Of a stretch of 64,000 nt of DNA, positions 9,524 through 18,128 are shown in pieces. Every line of letters begins with the position of its first letter. The first letter of the stretch is position 1. Both the position numbers and the translations under genes were made by a program. Below the pieces are notes generated by a model. The model was not told the DNA's origin. It saw nothing but the letters and a program-made list of their open reading frames with translations, and ran no database searches. Origin of the DNA: Nitrospira sp. (GTDB taxonomy: Bacteria > Nitrospirota > Nitrospiria > Nitrospirales > Nitrospiraceae); the NCBI GenBank assembly GCA_018242765.1, contig JAFEBH010000009.1, forward strand, positions 310,001 to 374,000, written 5' to 3'.

Positions 9524-9849
9524 GTTGGGTCTCCTTTATTAAGAAGTGAGGCGTATGACTGGGGCAGTATAACAGAGAAGTACGTACGTGTCATTAAGAG
9601 GGAGTTGAATCTATTGATCGGAGGTAGGATGCTGGGGAGGTCGTAGGATGGGGCTCCAGTTCATTTCTTCGAGCGAAAGGTTCAAGGCGAACCAAATGAT
9701 AGGGTGGAGCTCAGTGTGCTTGTGGTTTGTGGGGTGAAAGGGTGATTTCTCCTTGAGAAAAGGATATGCTGTGCGCACAACACGAACAGCACAGTTCTAT
9801 CCATGAGATCTGTCCTGGAGTGCCTTCCCGAAAAGAAGAAAGGCCGGTT
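9524..9849. other. Divergent intergenic region before the phosphonate genes
   Basis: About 326 bases separate the psiF-like gene from the PEP mutase start at 9850. Both genes must be transcribed from here. I see no convincing -35/-10 pair, Pho box or stable hairpin. The frame of the downstream gene stays open back to 9766, but the natural start at 9850 has an AGGCC/AAAGG purine stretch before it. Confidence 0.4.
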
Positions 9850-11484
9850 ATGAGTTCAACCCCCGCGGTTACGCCAGCGCGCCAGTTTCGGAACTTGCTT
9901 ATGTCGGAGCAGCTGGAGTTCATCTGTGAAGCCCATAACGGCCTCAGCGCAAAGATCGTTCAAGAAGCCGGCTTCAAAGGTATCTGGGCTAGTGGTCTCT
10001 CCATCTCGGCTCAATTTGGTGTGCGTGATAATAACGAGGCCAGCTGGACCCAGGTTTTGGACAATCTGGAGTTCATGTCCGATGCGGCCACGATTCCTAT
10101 CCTGCTCGATGGTGATACAGGATACGGCAACTTCAATAATATGCAGCGGTTGGTTCGCAAACTGGAGCAACGGCGTATTGCTGCCGTCTGTATCGAAGAT
10201 AAGTTATTCCCCAAAACGAATAGTTTTATCAAAGGGGATGCCCAGCCGATGGCGGATGTGCAAGAGTTCTGCGGCAAGATCAAGGCCGGTAAAGATGCAC
10301 AAACTGACCCAGACTTTTGCATTATTGCGAGAGTGGAAGCCTTTATCTGTGGCTGGGGACTTGCGGAGGCGCTCCGTCGAGCAGAGGCCTATCGTCAGGC
10401 CGGTGCGGACGGGATCCTCATCCACAGTGCGTTGTCAGTGCCTGATGAAATCCTGTCGTTCAAGCACGAGTGGGGCAATCGATGCCCTGTCGTGATCGTC
10501 CCGACGAAGTATTATGCGACCCCGACCGAGGTGTTTCGACAGCACGGGTTTTCGATCGTCATTTGGGCTAATCACCTGCTTCGGGCCGCTGTGGCGGCTA
10601 TGCAGAAAACAGCGTCAACCCTCAAGGAACAGGAACATCTACTATCGATCGAGGATAAGGTGGCTCCCGTTGCCGAGATCTTCCGCTTGCAAAATGCGGC
10701 GGAGTTGCAGGATGCCGAAGACCGTTACCTTCCTCGGGGGGCAGAAAACACCGGGGCGATTGTACTGGCTGCCTCGCGTGGCGAGGAACTCCGGGAATTG
10801 ACCGAACATCAGCCGAAGACGATGGTCAAGATTCAGGGGACACCAATTCTCGCCCACATTGTGGATGCCTATAACGCTGTAGGGATTAAGGACATCACGG
10901 TCGTCCGTGGTTATAAGAAGGAATCGGTCAACCTGCCTAGCCTGAGGTATTTGGATAACGATGATTTTGCCGACACCGGTGAGTTGGATTCACTGCAGAA
11001 AGCTTTCCGCATGCTGAATAGTCCGTCAAAGGACCTGATTATTTCGTACGGAGATGTATTGTTCAATAAATATATCCCGCAGGCCCTCTGTCAGGAGAAC
11101 GAGGACTTTGTGATCTTCGTGGATAGCGATTGGCAGAATCAAAGCAGCTATGTGCGTCTCGGCGGCTTTGTCGAATGCTCCTTGCCGAATTCGAAGAAGG
11201 CTTTTAATGCCAAGGTCTATTTGAAACAGCTCGGGAATACGGTGGGGAGAGAACAGACCCACGGAGTTTGGATGGGGTTTCTGAAAGTTTCTCCTGCCGG
11301 AGCGGCTCAACTTCAGACCATTCTTTCGACGATGATGACCGATCCTGTGAATCGAAAAGCCGGCATCCCTCACCTGTTACAAGAATTGCTGAAGCGACAG
11401 CAGCCGATTCGCGTGTTGTATACCGTGGGGCATTGGCTCGATATCAATAGTCTGGACGATGTGGTCCAGGCAGGGAATTTCTGA
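9850..11484 (+). CDS. pepM: Phosphoenolpyruvate mutase fused to a nucleotidyltransferase domain
   Basis: First step of phosphonate biosynthesis: PEP to phosphonopyruvate, creating the C-P bond. With the start at 9850 the protein has 544 residues. Residues ~10-290 are an isocitrate-lyase-superfamily mutase with [10 protein letters not shown] and the diagnostic [10 protein letters not shown] loop (Lys and Asn that separate mutases from hydrolases). Residues ~297-544 are an NTP-transferase-like domain, as in PepM-PntC fusions that activate aminoethylphosphonate with CTP. Its P-loop reads [13 protein letters not shown] where LAAGxGxRL is typical, so nucleotide binding may be altered. The decarboxylase gene follows 121 bases downstream. 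An upstream start at 9766 is possible but less likely. Confidence 0.92.
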   Translation: MSSTPAVTPARQFRNLLMSEQLEFICEAHNGLSAKIVQEAGFKGIWASGLSISAQFGVRDNNEASWTQVLDNLEFMSDAATIPILLDGDTGYGNFNNMQRLVRKLEQRRIAAVCIEDKLFPKTNSFIKGDAQPMADVQEFCGKIKAGKDAQTDPDFCIIARVEAFICGWGLAEALRRAEAYRQAGADGILIHSALSVPDEILSFKHEWGNRCPVVIVPTKYYATPTEVFRQHGFSIVIWANHLLRAAVAAMQKTASTLKEQEHLLSIEDKVAPVAEIFRLQNAAELQDAEDRYLPRGAENTGAIVLAASRGEELRELTEHQPKTMVKIQGTPILAHIVDAYNAVGIKDITVVRGYKKESVNLPSLRYLDNDDFADTGELDSLQKAFRMLNSPSKDLIISYGDVLFNKYIPQALCQENEDFVIFVDSDWQNQSSYVRLGGFVECSLPNSKKAFNAKVYLKQLGNTVGREQTHGVWMGFLKVSPAGAAQLQTILSTMMTDPVNRKAGIPHLLQELLKRQQPIRVLYTVGHWLDINSLDDVVQAGNF

Positions 11485-11605
11485 GCGGCGCATATATGTG
11501 CCGCTCCATCCGCACTGTTTTCCGGCTCATGCTTCACCATTGCTAACGGAAGTTTGTTTCGCGGCAACGTAGGGCTGAACAATCGCCCTGTATGGAGCGT
11601 CGGGC

Positions 11606-12739
11606 ATGCTGAATCCACAAAAATTTGTTGAGTGCCTCAAGCGGCATGGCGTTGAGTTTTTCACGGGAGTGCCAGATTCACTTCTCAAGGAACTCTGTTC
11701 CTGCATTGCTCATACCAGTCGGCCCAGAGCGCATCTCATCGCTGCCAACGAAGGTGGAGCCGTGGCTCTGGCGATCGGATATCACCTCGCAACGCGGGGA
11801 ATCCCCCTTATTTATTTGCAAAACTCTGGGTTGGGCAACGTCGTCAATCCACTTTTGTCGCTCGCAGATGAAGAAGTGTATTCCGTTCCGATGCTCTTTG
11901 TCATTGGATGGCGCGGTGAGCCAGGGGTACACGATGAACCTCAGCATAAGAAGCAAGGCAGAGTGATGGTTCCTATGCTTGAGGCCATGGAGATTCCTTA
12001 TTCGGTACTGGGGGCTGACGTGGATGATGCAGAGACCATCGTGAAAGATGCTGTGGTACATATCCAAAAAACCGGCGGCCCCTTCGCATTGGTGATCAAG
12101 AAAGGAGCCTTTACGGCATATGCAGCACCTCGGCTAGAGAAAGCAGACTTTGCGCTGTCCCGAGAAGAGGCAATTCAGCAGGTGGTTGATGTGCTCGATG
12201 AGCGGGATGTCGTTGTCTCCACAACTGGTATGCCCTCTCGAGAGCTCTATGAATACAGGCGCAAACGGGGCGATGGTCACCATCGGGATTTCCTCACGGT
12301 CGGTGGTATGGGGCATGCCTCGCAAATTGCGCTGGGGATTGCGCTTCAAGAGTCAGAACGGTCTGTGTATTGTCTTGATGGAGATGGGGCACTCCTGATG
12401 CATATGGGAGGGGTGGCCTTGGCCGGAACACTGAAGCTGAACAATTTTAAGCATATTGTTTTGAACAATGGTGCTCATGACTCAGTGGGTGGGCAACCGA
12501 CTGTGGCTCTGGATATCGATATCCTGAGTATCGCTCGTGCAGCTGGGTATGAGCGAGCGACCAGGGCTCGAACACAATCAGAATTGCAGACGTGCCTTCA
12601 GGAGCTCAAAGGCTTGCCGGGACCAAGCCTCTTGGAGATTCAGGTCCGGTGCGGAGCGCGAAAAGACTTAGGACGTCCGGAAACGACCCCAATTCAGAAT
12701 AAGGACGCCTTTATGGATTTTCTTGAGTCTGCTCGGTAG
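11606..12739 (+). CDS. ppd: Phosphonopyruvate decarboxylase
   Basis: ThDP-dependent enzyme of 377 residues that pulls the unfavourable mutase reaction forward by converting phosphonopyruvate to phosphonoacetaldehyde. Seen: GVPDSLLKELC at the N-terminus, the ThDP-activating Glu in AANEGGAVALA, the NSGLGNVVNP loop, GDGALLMHMGG with NNGAHDSVGGQPT as the Mg-ThDP motif, and a C-terminal EIQVRCGARKDLGRP. Together with the upstream fusion this gives the core Pep mutase-Ppd module. No AEP transaminase, phosphonoacetaldehyde reductase or transferase follows; the next gene is truA on the other strand. Confidence 0.94.
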   Translation: MLNPQKFVECLKRHGVEFFTGVPDSLLKELCSCIAHTSRPRAHLIAANEGGAVALAIGYHLATRGIPLIYLQNSGLGNVVNPLLSLADEEVYSVPMLFVIGWRGEPGVHDEPQHKKQGRVMVPMLEAMEIPYSVLGADVDDAETIVKDAVVHIQKTGGPFALVIKKGAFTAYAAPRLEKADFALSREEAIQQVVDVLDERDVVVSTTGMPSRELYEYRRKRGDGHHRDFLTVGGMGHASQIALGIALQESERSVYCLDGDGALLMHMGGVALAGTLKLNNFKHIVLNNGAHDSVGGQPTVALDIDILSIARAAGYERATRARTQSELQTCLQELKGLPGPSLLEIQVRCGARKDLGRPETTPIQNKDAFMDFLESAR

Positions 12740-12922
12740 GTGGTGCAAGAGTTTGGGCACATCTGGGTGGTCATCAACCGGCGCAGACGGCTGGAGATGA
12801 CCCAAATATACTCCTGGCGCTCGTGTAGGGCAGGTGTGGAGCTCAACATCTTCCGCGGAATAGCTTGCTCGTCATCACGTCGTTCCATTCTACGGATATG
12901 CTCAGGGCCTGTCGAAATTGCC

Positions 12923-13660
12923 TCAGCCATAATCAACTCGCACCAAAAATAATCCCTGCGGCGGAGCGGTCTTTCCTGCAGCTGAGCGATCACGGGCATT
13001 GAGGATGGCCGTGAGGCTCTCTGCTCGGCGCTTGCCCAGGCCGATTTCCAACAGGGTGCCGACAATTGAGCGGATCATCTGCTTGAGGAATCGATCAGCA
13101 TAGACTTCGATCCGTAGCCGATGACCTTCGCGGACTACCGTGAATCGCTGGAGGTGACAGATGGGGTCATCATTGTCGGTTGGCTGTGTCTGGAACGAAG
13201 AAAAGTCGTGGACTCCAATGAAAGTATTCCCGGCGGTACTCATGGCTTCGTCATCAAGAGGCTGGTGAATATGCCACCAATAGGCTCGCTCAACTGCTGG
13301 ACGCTCTGGCCGATTGAGGATGTGGTATTCATACAGTTTGCCCTTGGCTGAGTGCCTGGCATGGAACGAGTCGGGCATGAGCTCAACTGATCTGACCACA
13401 ATACTCTCCGGAAGGTGCGCATTCAGCGCTCTGGCCCATTGACGAGGTGTCATGTCACGGTCGATACGGAAGCTCGCGACCTGCCCTAGGGCATGCACGC
13501 CTGCATCGGTCCGTCCCGCACCGATGACCGGCACCGTGATTTGGGTCACACCGAAGATCGCCGTCTCAACGGCTGCTTGAATGGTCGGCTGATCGGGTTG
13601 ACGTTGCCAGCCGGCATAGGCTGTGCCGTCATATTCAAGCGTGAGCTTTATGGTGGACAT
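12923..13660 (-). CDS. truA: tRNA pseudouridine(38-40) synthase
   Basis: Modifies U38-U40 in the anticodon arm. 245 residues, normal for bacterial TruA. N-terminal LEYDGTAYAGWQRQP, the catalytic loop GAGRTDAGVHALGQV with its Asp, FHARHSAKGKLYEYHI and the C-terminal FLKQMIRSIVGTLLEIG are present. It is transcribed after the amidase gene (33 bases apart) on the - strand and probably shares its promoter. Confidence 0.96.
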   Translation of the reverse strand: MSTIKLTLEYDGTAYAGWQRQPDQPTIQAAVETAIFGVTQITVPVIGAGRTDAGVHALGQVASFRIDRDMTPRQWARALNAHLPESIVVRSVELMPDSFHARHSAKGKLYEYHILNRPERPAVERAYWWHIHQPLDDEAMSTAGNTFIGVHDFSSFQTQPTDNDDPICHLQRFTVVREGHRLRIEVYADRFLKQMIRSIVGTLLEIGLGKRRAESLTAILNARDRSAAGKTAPPQGLFLVRVDYG

Positions 13661-13693
13661 AGTTCGACTAGGAACTGGAGCGAACGCGTGAAC

Positions 13694-14971
13694 TTAGCGT
13701 ATATCAGACTTGCCGGCCGAGAGGAAAGCGACAATACCCTGGTAGAGCGATTGAGCAACATCCTGGACGAATACAGGTTTTTTGAGGAGCTCTTCTTCTG
13801 CGGGGTTTGAAATATAGGCGATCTCCGCCAAAATGCTGGGCATGCTCGTGAATCTCAAGACATAGAAAGGGGCGGTCTTGACGCCATGATCGTCGACTTC
13901 ATAGTGGCCATTCATTTGAGCTACCATGGCGGCTTTGGCATTCCAGGCGAGCTCGAGCGATTCCTCGATCTTTTTCGTTGTTAAAAGATCTGCCACGAGG
14001 TATTCCCACCCAACTCCCGTGTTGCTGATGGGTGTTCCGTTCTCTCGTGCCGCCACCTCCAGCGCCCGGTGATCCTTGGCTTCCCCAAAGTGATAGATCT
14101 CTATGCCTTTCACCGTGCGTACGGGGTGGGAATTGACATGGATGGAGACAAACAGATCAGCCTCGTTGCTGTTCGCAAATCGAGCTCGTTCCTCTAATTC
14201 CACAAAGACATCCCGGTCACGGGTCATCAATACTCGTACCCCGGGGTGCTTACTCAAGAGTTTTCGGAGTTGAAGCCCTACCTTGAGGGTAACGTCCTTC
14301 TCCTCGGTCTTTTGACTCCCCCGAGCACCCGGATCTTTTCCTCCGTGGCCTGGATCGATCACAATGGTGGTGTACCCCTTGGTCCGTGGGGTAATAGGCT
14401 GAGGGGCCGTAGGGACGACACGTTTTGAGGTCTCTTGAGGGGCGTTTGCCGGGTTAAGACCTTGTTCTATGGGAAGCGTGACATCGATGACTACCCGTGG
14501 AGGGTCGGATAAAATGAAGTGCTTATATGATTGGAACGACGTCGTGGGGAGGGAAATGGCTACGGTGTGAGGGGCGACTTGAGTGACCATAAAGGGTGTG
14601 GGGATCGTTCCGTCCGTGGCTTTGCCCCGCACTGTTTGGCTGAGCCAGGCGTCAGGGAGTGCAATGAGCACCCGGCTTGGATCCTCGACGTGCTGTTCGA
14701 TGACTCTCGTCGGACGATCGAGGTCCAGGACGAGCCTGATTTTCTCCGGACTGGTCGTCGCACGGATGTTACGGATTGTGACCGGGGCGAGGGAAGCGGC
14801 CGTCCCTCTGACATGGCTCTGTTTCGATCCCTGTATCGACAGCGTCCGTGGTGTGTCGGATGACCAAGCCAACGCTTGGGGAGCCATCGCAGTGGAAAGG
14901 AAGAAGAGGGTGCCAGCTACGGTGAGCGTGAGGGGCGTGAATGAAAACAGCCAGGGCTCTCGTTCTTGCAT
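13694..14971 (-). CDS. amiC: N-acetylmuramoyl-L-alanine amidase, AmiC type with AMIN domain
   Basis: Periplasmic zinc amidase that splits septal peptidoglycan during division. 425 residues: signal peptide to about residue 35, AMIN domain about 60-155 (IRNIRATTSPEKIRLVLDL), a Pro/Thr linker, then Amidase_3 from about 200 with TIVIDPGHGGKDPGARG, the zinc region VSIHVNSHPV, and the catalytic Glu in SILAEIAYISNPAEEE. The organisation equals AmiC of Gram-negatives. The gene is followed closely by truA. Confidence 0.94.
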   Translation of the reverse strand: MQEREPWLFSFTPLTLTVAGTLFFLSTAMAPQALAWSSDTPRTLSIQGSKQSHVRGTAASLAPVTIRNIRATTSPEKIRLVLDLDRPTRVIEQHVEDPSRVLIALPDAWLSQTVRGKATDGTIPTPFMVTQVAPHTVAISLPTTSFQSYKHFILSDPPRVVIDVTLPIEQGLNPANAPQETSKRVVPTAPQPITPRTKGYTTIVIDPGHGGKDPGARGSQKTEEKDVTLKVGLQLRKLLSKHPGVRVLMTRDRDVFVELEERARFANSNEADLFVSIHVNSHPVRTVKGIEIYHFGEAKDHRALEVAARENGTPISNTGVGWEYLVADLLTTKKIEESLELAWNAKAAMVAQMNGHYEVDDHGVKTAPFYVLRFTSMPSILAEIAYISNPAEEELLKKPVFVQDVAQSLYQGIVAFLSAGKSDIR

Positions 14972-15101
14972 GGACCCTTTGTAGCCCCTTTTCAGTGGTA
15001 GATGATGGGAAACTATTCTCAGATGTCTGCCGCCTTGTCAAGAACTACGCCAGTTGGATCGACGAGAGCCACGGTGACGGTCAGTTGAGCGATGTGATAG
15101 C

Positions 15102-15632
15102 GTGACCTCTATGCCGACTCATCTGATTATTGATGGGTATAATCTTCTATCTGCCGGGGGCCGACTGAGCGGACAGCTTGAGTCGGCCCGCGAACGACTG
15201 CTGTATGATTTGGCGAGCTACCGACATCGCAAGCATCATCATATCACTGTCGTGTTTGATGGGTGGCAGCAGGGCCACCCATCGGAGCAGCGGGAACACC
15301 GTTCGGGCGTGCAGGTGATCTATTCAAAGCGGGGAGAGCGAGCCGATCAGGTTATTCAGCGACTGGCCAGGGAGTATGGACCTGACTGTGCCGTAGTCAG
15401 CTCCGACCATGAAATCGCATACGCGGCTCGGGCCCACGGGGCCTTTGTCATGGGAGCTCAGGAGTTTACTTCTAAACTACGGGCATCATCGCTCCCAAGC
15501 GAAAGCGTGCCGCACAAAGAGCTGGATACAGGAGAGGACTTTACGGTACGGCGTGGACCGGAGAAAAAAGGCAATCCGAGAAAGCTTCCTAAGTCTCAAC
15601 GGCAGCGTGACCGACACCTTAAGCGATTTTGA
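15102..15632 (+). CDS. YacP-like NYN domain RNA-binding nuclease
   Basis: 176 residues from a GTG at 15102; an ATG at 15111 is an equally good start. The PIN-like NYN fold begins with HLIIDGYNLL, followed by ITVVFDG and a late acidic pair in VVSSDHEIAYAARAHGA, matching YacP/Rae1-type endoribonucleases. The C-terminal ~35 residues are basic (KKGNPRKLPKSQRQRDRHLKRF region), fitting RNA contact. The 3' end overlaps the convergent tatD gene by 14 bases. The cellular target is unknown. Confidence 0.85.
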   Translation: MTSMPTHLIIDGYNLLSAGGRLSGQLESARERLLYDLASYRHRKHHHITVVFDGWQQGHPSEQREHRSGVQVIYSKRGERADQVIQRLAREYGPDCAVVSSDHEIAYAARAHGAFVMGAQEFTSKLRASSLPSESVPHKELDTGEDFTVRRGPEKKGNPRKLPKSQRQRDRHLKRF

Positions 15633-16386
15633 ACAACTGTTTCGCGTTGGTGCTGGTCCGTTTGCCGATTTCCTCAAGGGAGATCGTGTGGAGAGAGGCC
15701 AGCTGTTGGGCCACCTGTGAGACGTAAGCCGGCTCGTTGCGTTTGCCGCGGTAGGGAACCGGTGTCAGGTACGGGCAATCGGTTTCAATTAATACACGGT
15801 CAAGGGGTGTATTTTGGGCGATATCACGGAGCATCGTGGCATTAGGAAATGTGAGGATGCCCGAAAAGGATAGATAGAATCCAAGATCCAACGCATCCTT
15901 TGCCAGCCAGGCATCTCCGGAAAAGCAGTGGAAGACCCCGCCGACTTCTGACGCCTTTTCTTCCTTCAAAATAGTAATTGTGTCCTCTTGCGCCTCCCTC
16001 GTATGAATAATCACAGGGAGTTTGAGTTCGCGTGCGAGCTGGATCTGCTCACGAAACCGCTCGCGTTGTTCCTTTGGGGAGGAGTGGTTGTAGTGATAGT
16101 CCAATCCGATCTCGCCGTAGGCCACAACCTTCTTATTGAGCGCGAGCTGACGAAATTCGTGATACCAATCGTCGTCGATGTGTTTAACCTCGTGTGGGTG
16201 GACGCCGATTGAGGCATAGATGAAAGGGTAGCGTGTGGCAAGCGTCACGGCTGCTTGGCTGGTGGCCAAATCGCATCCGATCGTCATAAACGCTTCGACC
16301 CCAGCTTCCTGCGCACGGGTGATCATCGCCTCGCGGTCATCATTGTACCGGGCGTCGTCTAAGTGTGTATGGGTATCGATCAACAC
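15619..16386 (-). CDS. tatD: TatD-family metal-dependent deoxyribonuclease
   Basis: 255-residue TIM-barrel hydrolase. Metal ligands appear in DTHTHLDDARY, in the Glu of YGEIGLDYHY, in IIHTREAQEDT, in FHCFSGD and in the Asp of IETDCPYLTPVPYRGKRNEP. These are the full TatD/YcfH set. It lies 69 bases downstream of aroG on the same strand. Its last 14 bases overlap the NYN nuclease gene tail to tail. Confidence 0.94.
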   Translation of the reverse strand: MLIDTHTHLDDARYNDDREAMITRAQEAGVEAFMTIGCDLATSQAAVTLATRYPFIYASIGVHPHEVKHIDDDWYHEFRQLALNKKVVAYGEIGLDYHYNHSSPKEQRERFREQIQLARELKLPVIIHTREAQEDTITILKEEKASEVGGVFHCFSGDAWLAKDALDLGFYLSFSGILTFPNATMLRDIAQNTPLDRVLIETDCPYLTPVPYRGKRNEPAYVSQVAQQLASLHTISLEEIGKRTSTNAKQLFKIA

Positions 16387-16455
16387 TAACGCATCTTACC
16401 ACGATGTGATTGTGCGGGGGGTATACTTGTGTGCGGAAATCTGGGAGGAAATCGG

Positions 16456-17517
16456 TCAAGAGACTGGCTTGGGGGTGACGGCAGTGGCGAGCTCGTGCAG
16501 CAACTGTTCGGTTTCATCCCAGCCTAGACAGGCATCGGTAATGGAGACACCATGCTGCAGAGCCACCCCTTCTTTCCAAGCTTGTTTGCCTGGGTTCAGG
16601 TTGCTCTCAAGCATGAGTCCCATGATCGTCTGGCGGCCTTCGCGGAACTGCCGCAGTACTTCTTGGGCCACGAACCCCTGGCGGGTATGATCTTTCTTGG
16701 AGTTGTCATGCGAACAGTCGATCATGATCGGGCGGACGATGCCTTCACCTGCGACGGCTGCTTCTGCTTTCGCGACGTGTTCTGCTTCGTAGTTGGTCTT
16801 TCCGCCTCCGCCACGGAGCACGATATGGCGGTCGGGATTCCCCAGGGTCTTGATGATGGCGGTTTGGCCATCGGCATTGATGCCAACGAAATGGTGCGGC
16901 GTGCGGGCGGAAAGCATGGCATTGACGGCGACCTGCAGGCTGCCTTCCGTTCCGTTCTTGAATCCAACCGGCATGGAGACACCACTGGCCATTTCGCGAT
17001 GGGTTTGGCTTTCGGTGGTGCGAGCGCCGATCGCTGCCCAGCTGATAAGATCGGCCACGTACTGTGGACTAATTGGATCCAGCAACTCGGTGCCGCAGGG
17101 AAGACCCAATTGATTGATCTTGAGGAGAATCGCTCTGGCCAACTCCACTCCCGTCGCGATGTCGCAGGTTCCATCAAGCCGAGGGTCATTGATGAGGCCC
17201 TTCCATCCCACCGTGGTCCTCGGCTTTTCGAAGTAGGTTCGCATCACGATCAGGAATCGGTCGCGCAAGGCGTCGGCAACAGGCTTCAGCTTGGCCGCAT
17301 ATTCATAGGCCGCATCGGGATCATGGATGGAACAGGGCCCGACGATGACCAGCAGCCGGTCTCGGTCCTGGCCATGGAGGATCCGACGAATCGCTTCTCT
17401 GGTTTCAACAACGAGGGCAGCCGCTTGATCGGTAATGGGCAGTTTGGTCTTGACGGCGCGAGGTGACGGGAGCGCCTTGATTTCAATAACGTGTTGATTG
17501 TCGATCGGTCTATTCAT
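16456..17517 (-). CDS. aroG: 3-Deoxy-7-phosphoheptulonate synthase, class I (AroG type)
   Basis: First step of the shikimate pathway, condensing PEP and erythrose-4-P. 353 residues, the AroF/G/H length with the N-terminal extension linked to amino-acid feedback. Motifs: IVGPCSIHDPDAAYEYA, MRTYFEKPRTTVGWKGLIND, GTELLDPISPQY, GARTTESQTHREMASG, IMIDCSHDNS, and a C-terminal GVSITDACLGWDETEQLL. Which aromatic amino acid inhibits it cannot be read from the sequence. Confidence 0.95.
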   Translation of the reverse strand: MNRPIDNQHVIEIKALPSPRAVKTKLPITDQAAALVVETREAIRRILHGQDRDRLLVIVGPCSIHDPDAAYEYAAKLKPVADALRDRFLIVMRTYFEKPRTTVGWKGLINDPRLDGTCDIATGVELARAILLKINQLGLPCGTELLDPISPQYVADLISWAAIGARTTESQTHREMASGVSMPVGFKNGTEGSLQVAVNAMLSARTPHHFVGINADGQTAIIKTLGNPDRHIVLRGGGGKTNYEAEHVAKAEAAVAGEGIVRPIMIDCSHDNSKKDHTRQGFVAQEVLRQFREGRQTIMGLMLESNLNPGKQAWKEGVALQHGVSITDACLGWDETEQLLHELATAVTPKPVS

Positions 17518-17693
17518 GATCTGCTACGCCGCGTGGCTTGGTTCTCAATAGGACCCTGCTGTAAGGGGCTAACACTTTAACGAATCATAGCAGGAAAGTC
17601 CATATCGATTGCTCGTAGGGCTGGCCTGGGTCACGTGGCAATTGGTTTTGGCTCTTCTTGCAATTCTGCCCAATGGATGCCTATTCTACGGCC

Positions 17694-18023
17694 ATGATTT
17701 CCAGCAGGTTGCTATATCTCTTCTTGCTGCTCCGTTCAGGAGTGGCCTTGGGGATGATCTGTATCATCCTGGGATTGGCGCCGTTCGCCGTGGCTCAGGA
17801 TGTTCACCATGAGTTGGCTGCTGCTGATGCGGATGGTCATGAACATTCAGACACCGACATCTGTCAGTGGGTCCAACATCATATTGCCGGGTCTGTCGAT
17901 CTGGATCTTTCGCGATTTGCCATATGTGATGTTGTCCGGCAGCAGGAATTTCCATCTGAGTCGGTCCTGTTATCAGTTGCGCGTTCCTTTGTCGGTCCTT
18001 CCCGCGCTCCTCCTCAAGTCTAG
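17694..18023 (+). CDS. Small exported His-rich protein beside a TonB receptor
   Basis: About 109 residues from ATG 17694 (a TTG at 17658 and an ATG at 17673 are alternatives). A hydrophobic signal peptide ends near FAVAQ, then an acidic, His-rich segment with VHHELAAADADGHEHSD and a single Cys in ICQWVQHH. I do not recognise a family. Its place directly before a TonB-dependent receptor and the His/Asp-rich start of the mature part suggest a role in periplasmic or surface metal handling. No operator-like palindrome was found upstream. Confidence 0.6.
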   Translation: MISSRLLYLFLLLRSGVALGMICIILGLAPFAVAQDVHHELAAADADGHEHSDTDICQWVQHHIAGSVDLDLSRFAICDVVRQQEFPSESVLLSVARSFVGPSRAPPQV

Positions 18024-18128
18024 CTGAGTGATCACATTAAGCAGTCAGGACGGGTGACAGGCTGCGTGGTCTACGTACGCCTTATCCATCCGTTTTCATT
18101 GATTATATGTGGATGTGTGGGCGGGGGC

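Noticed and set aside
16552..17466. A 304-codon open frame on the + strand
   Set aside because: It lies fully antisense to aroG, which has all DAHP-synthase motifs; the frame is a codon-bias shadow.
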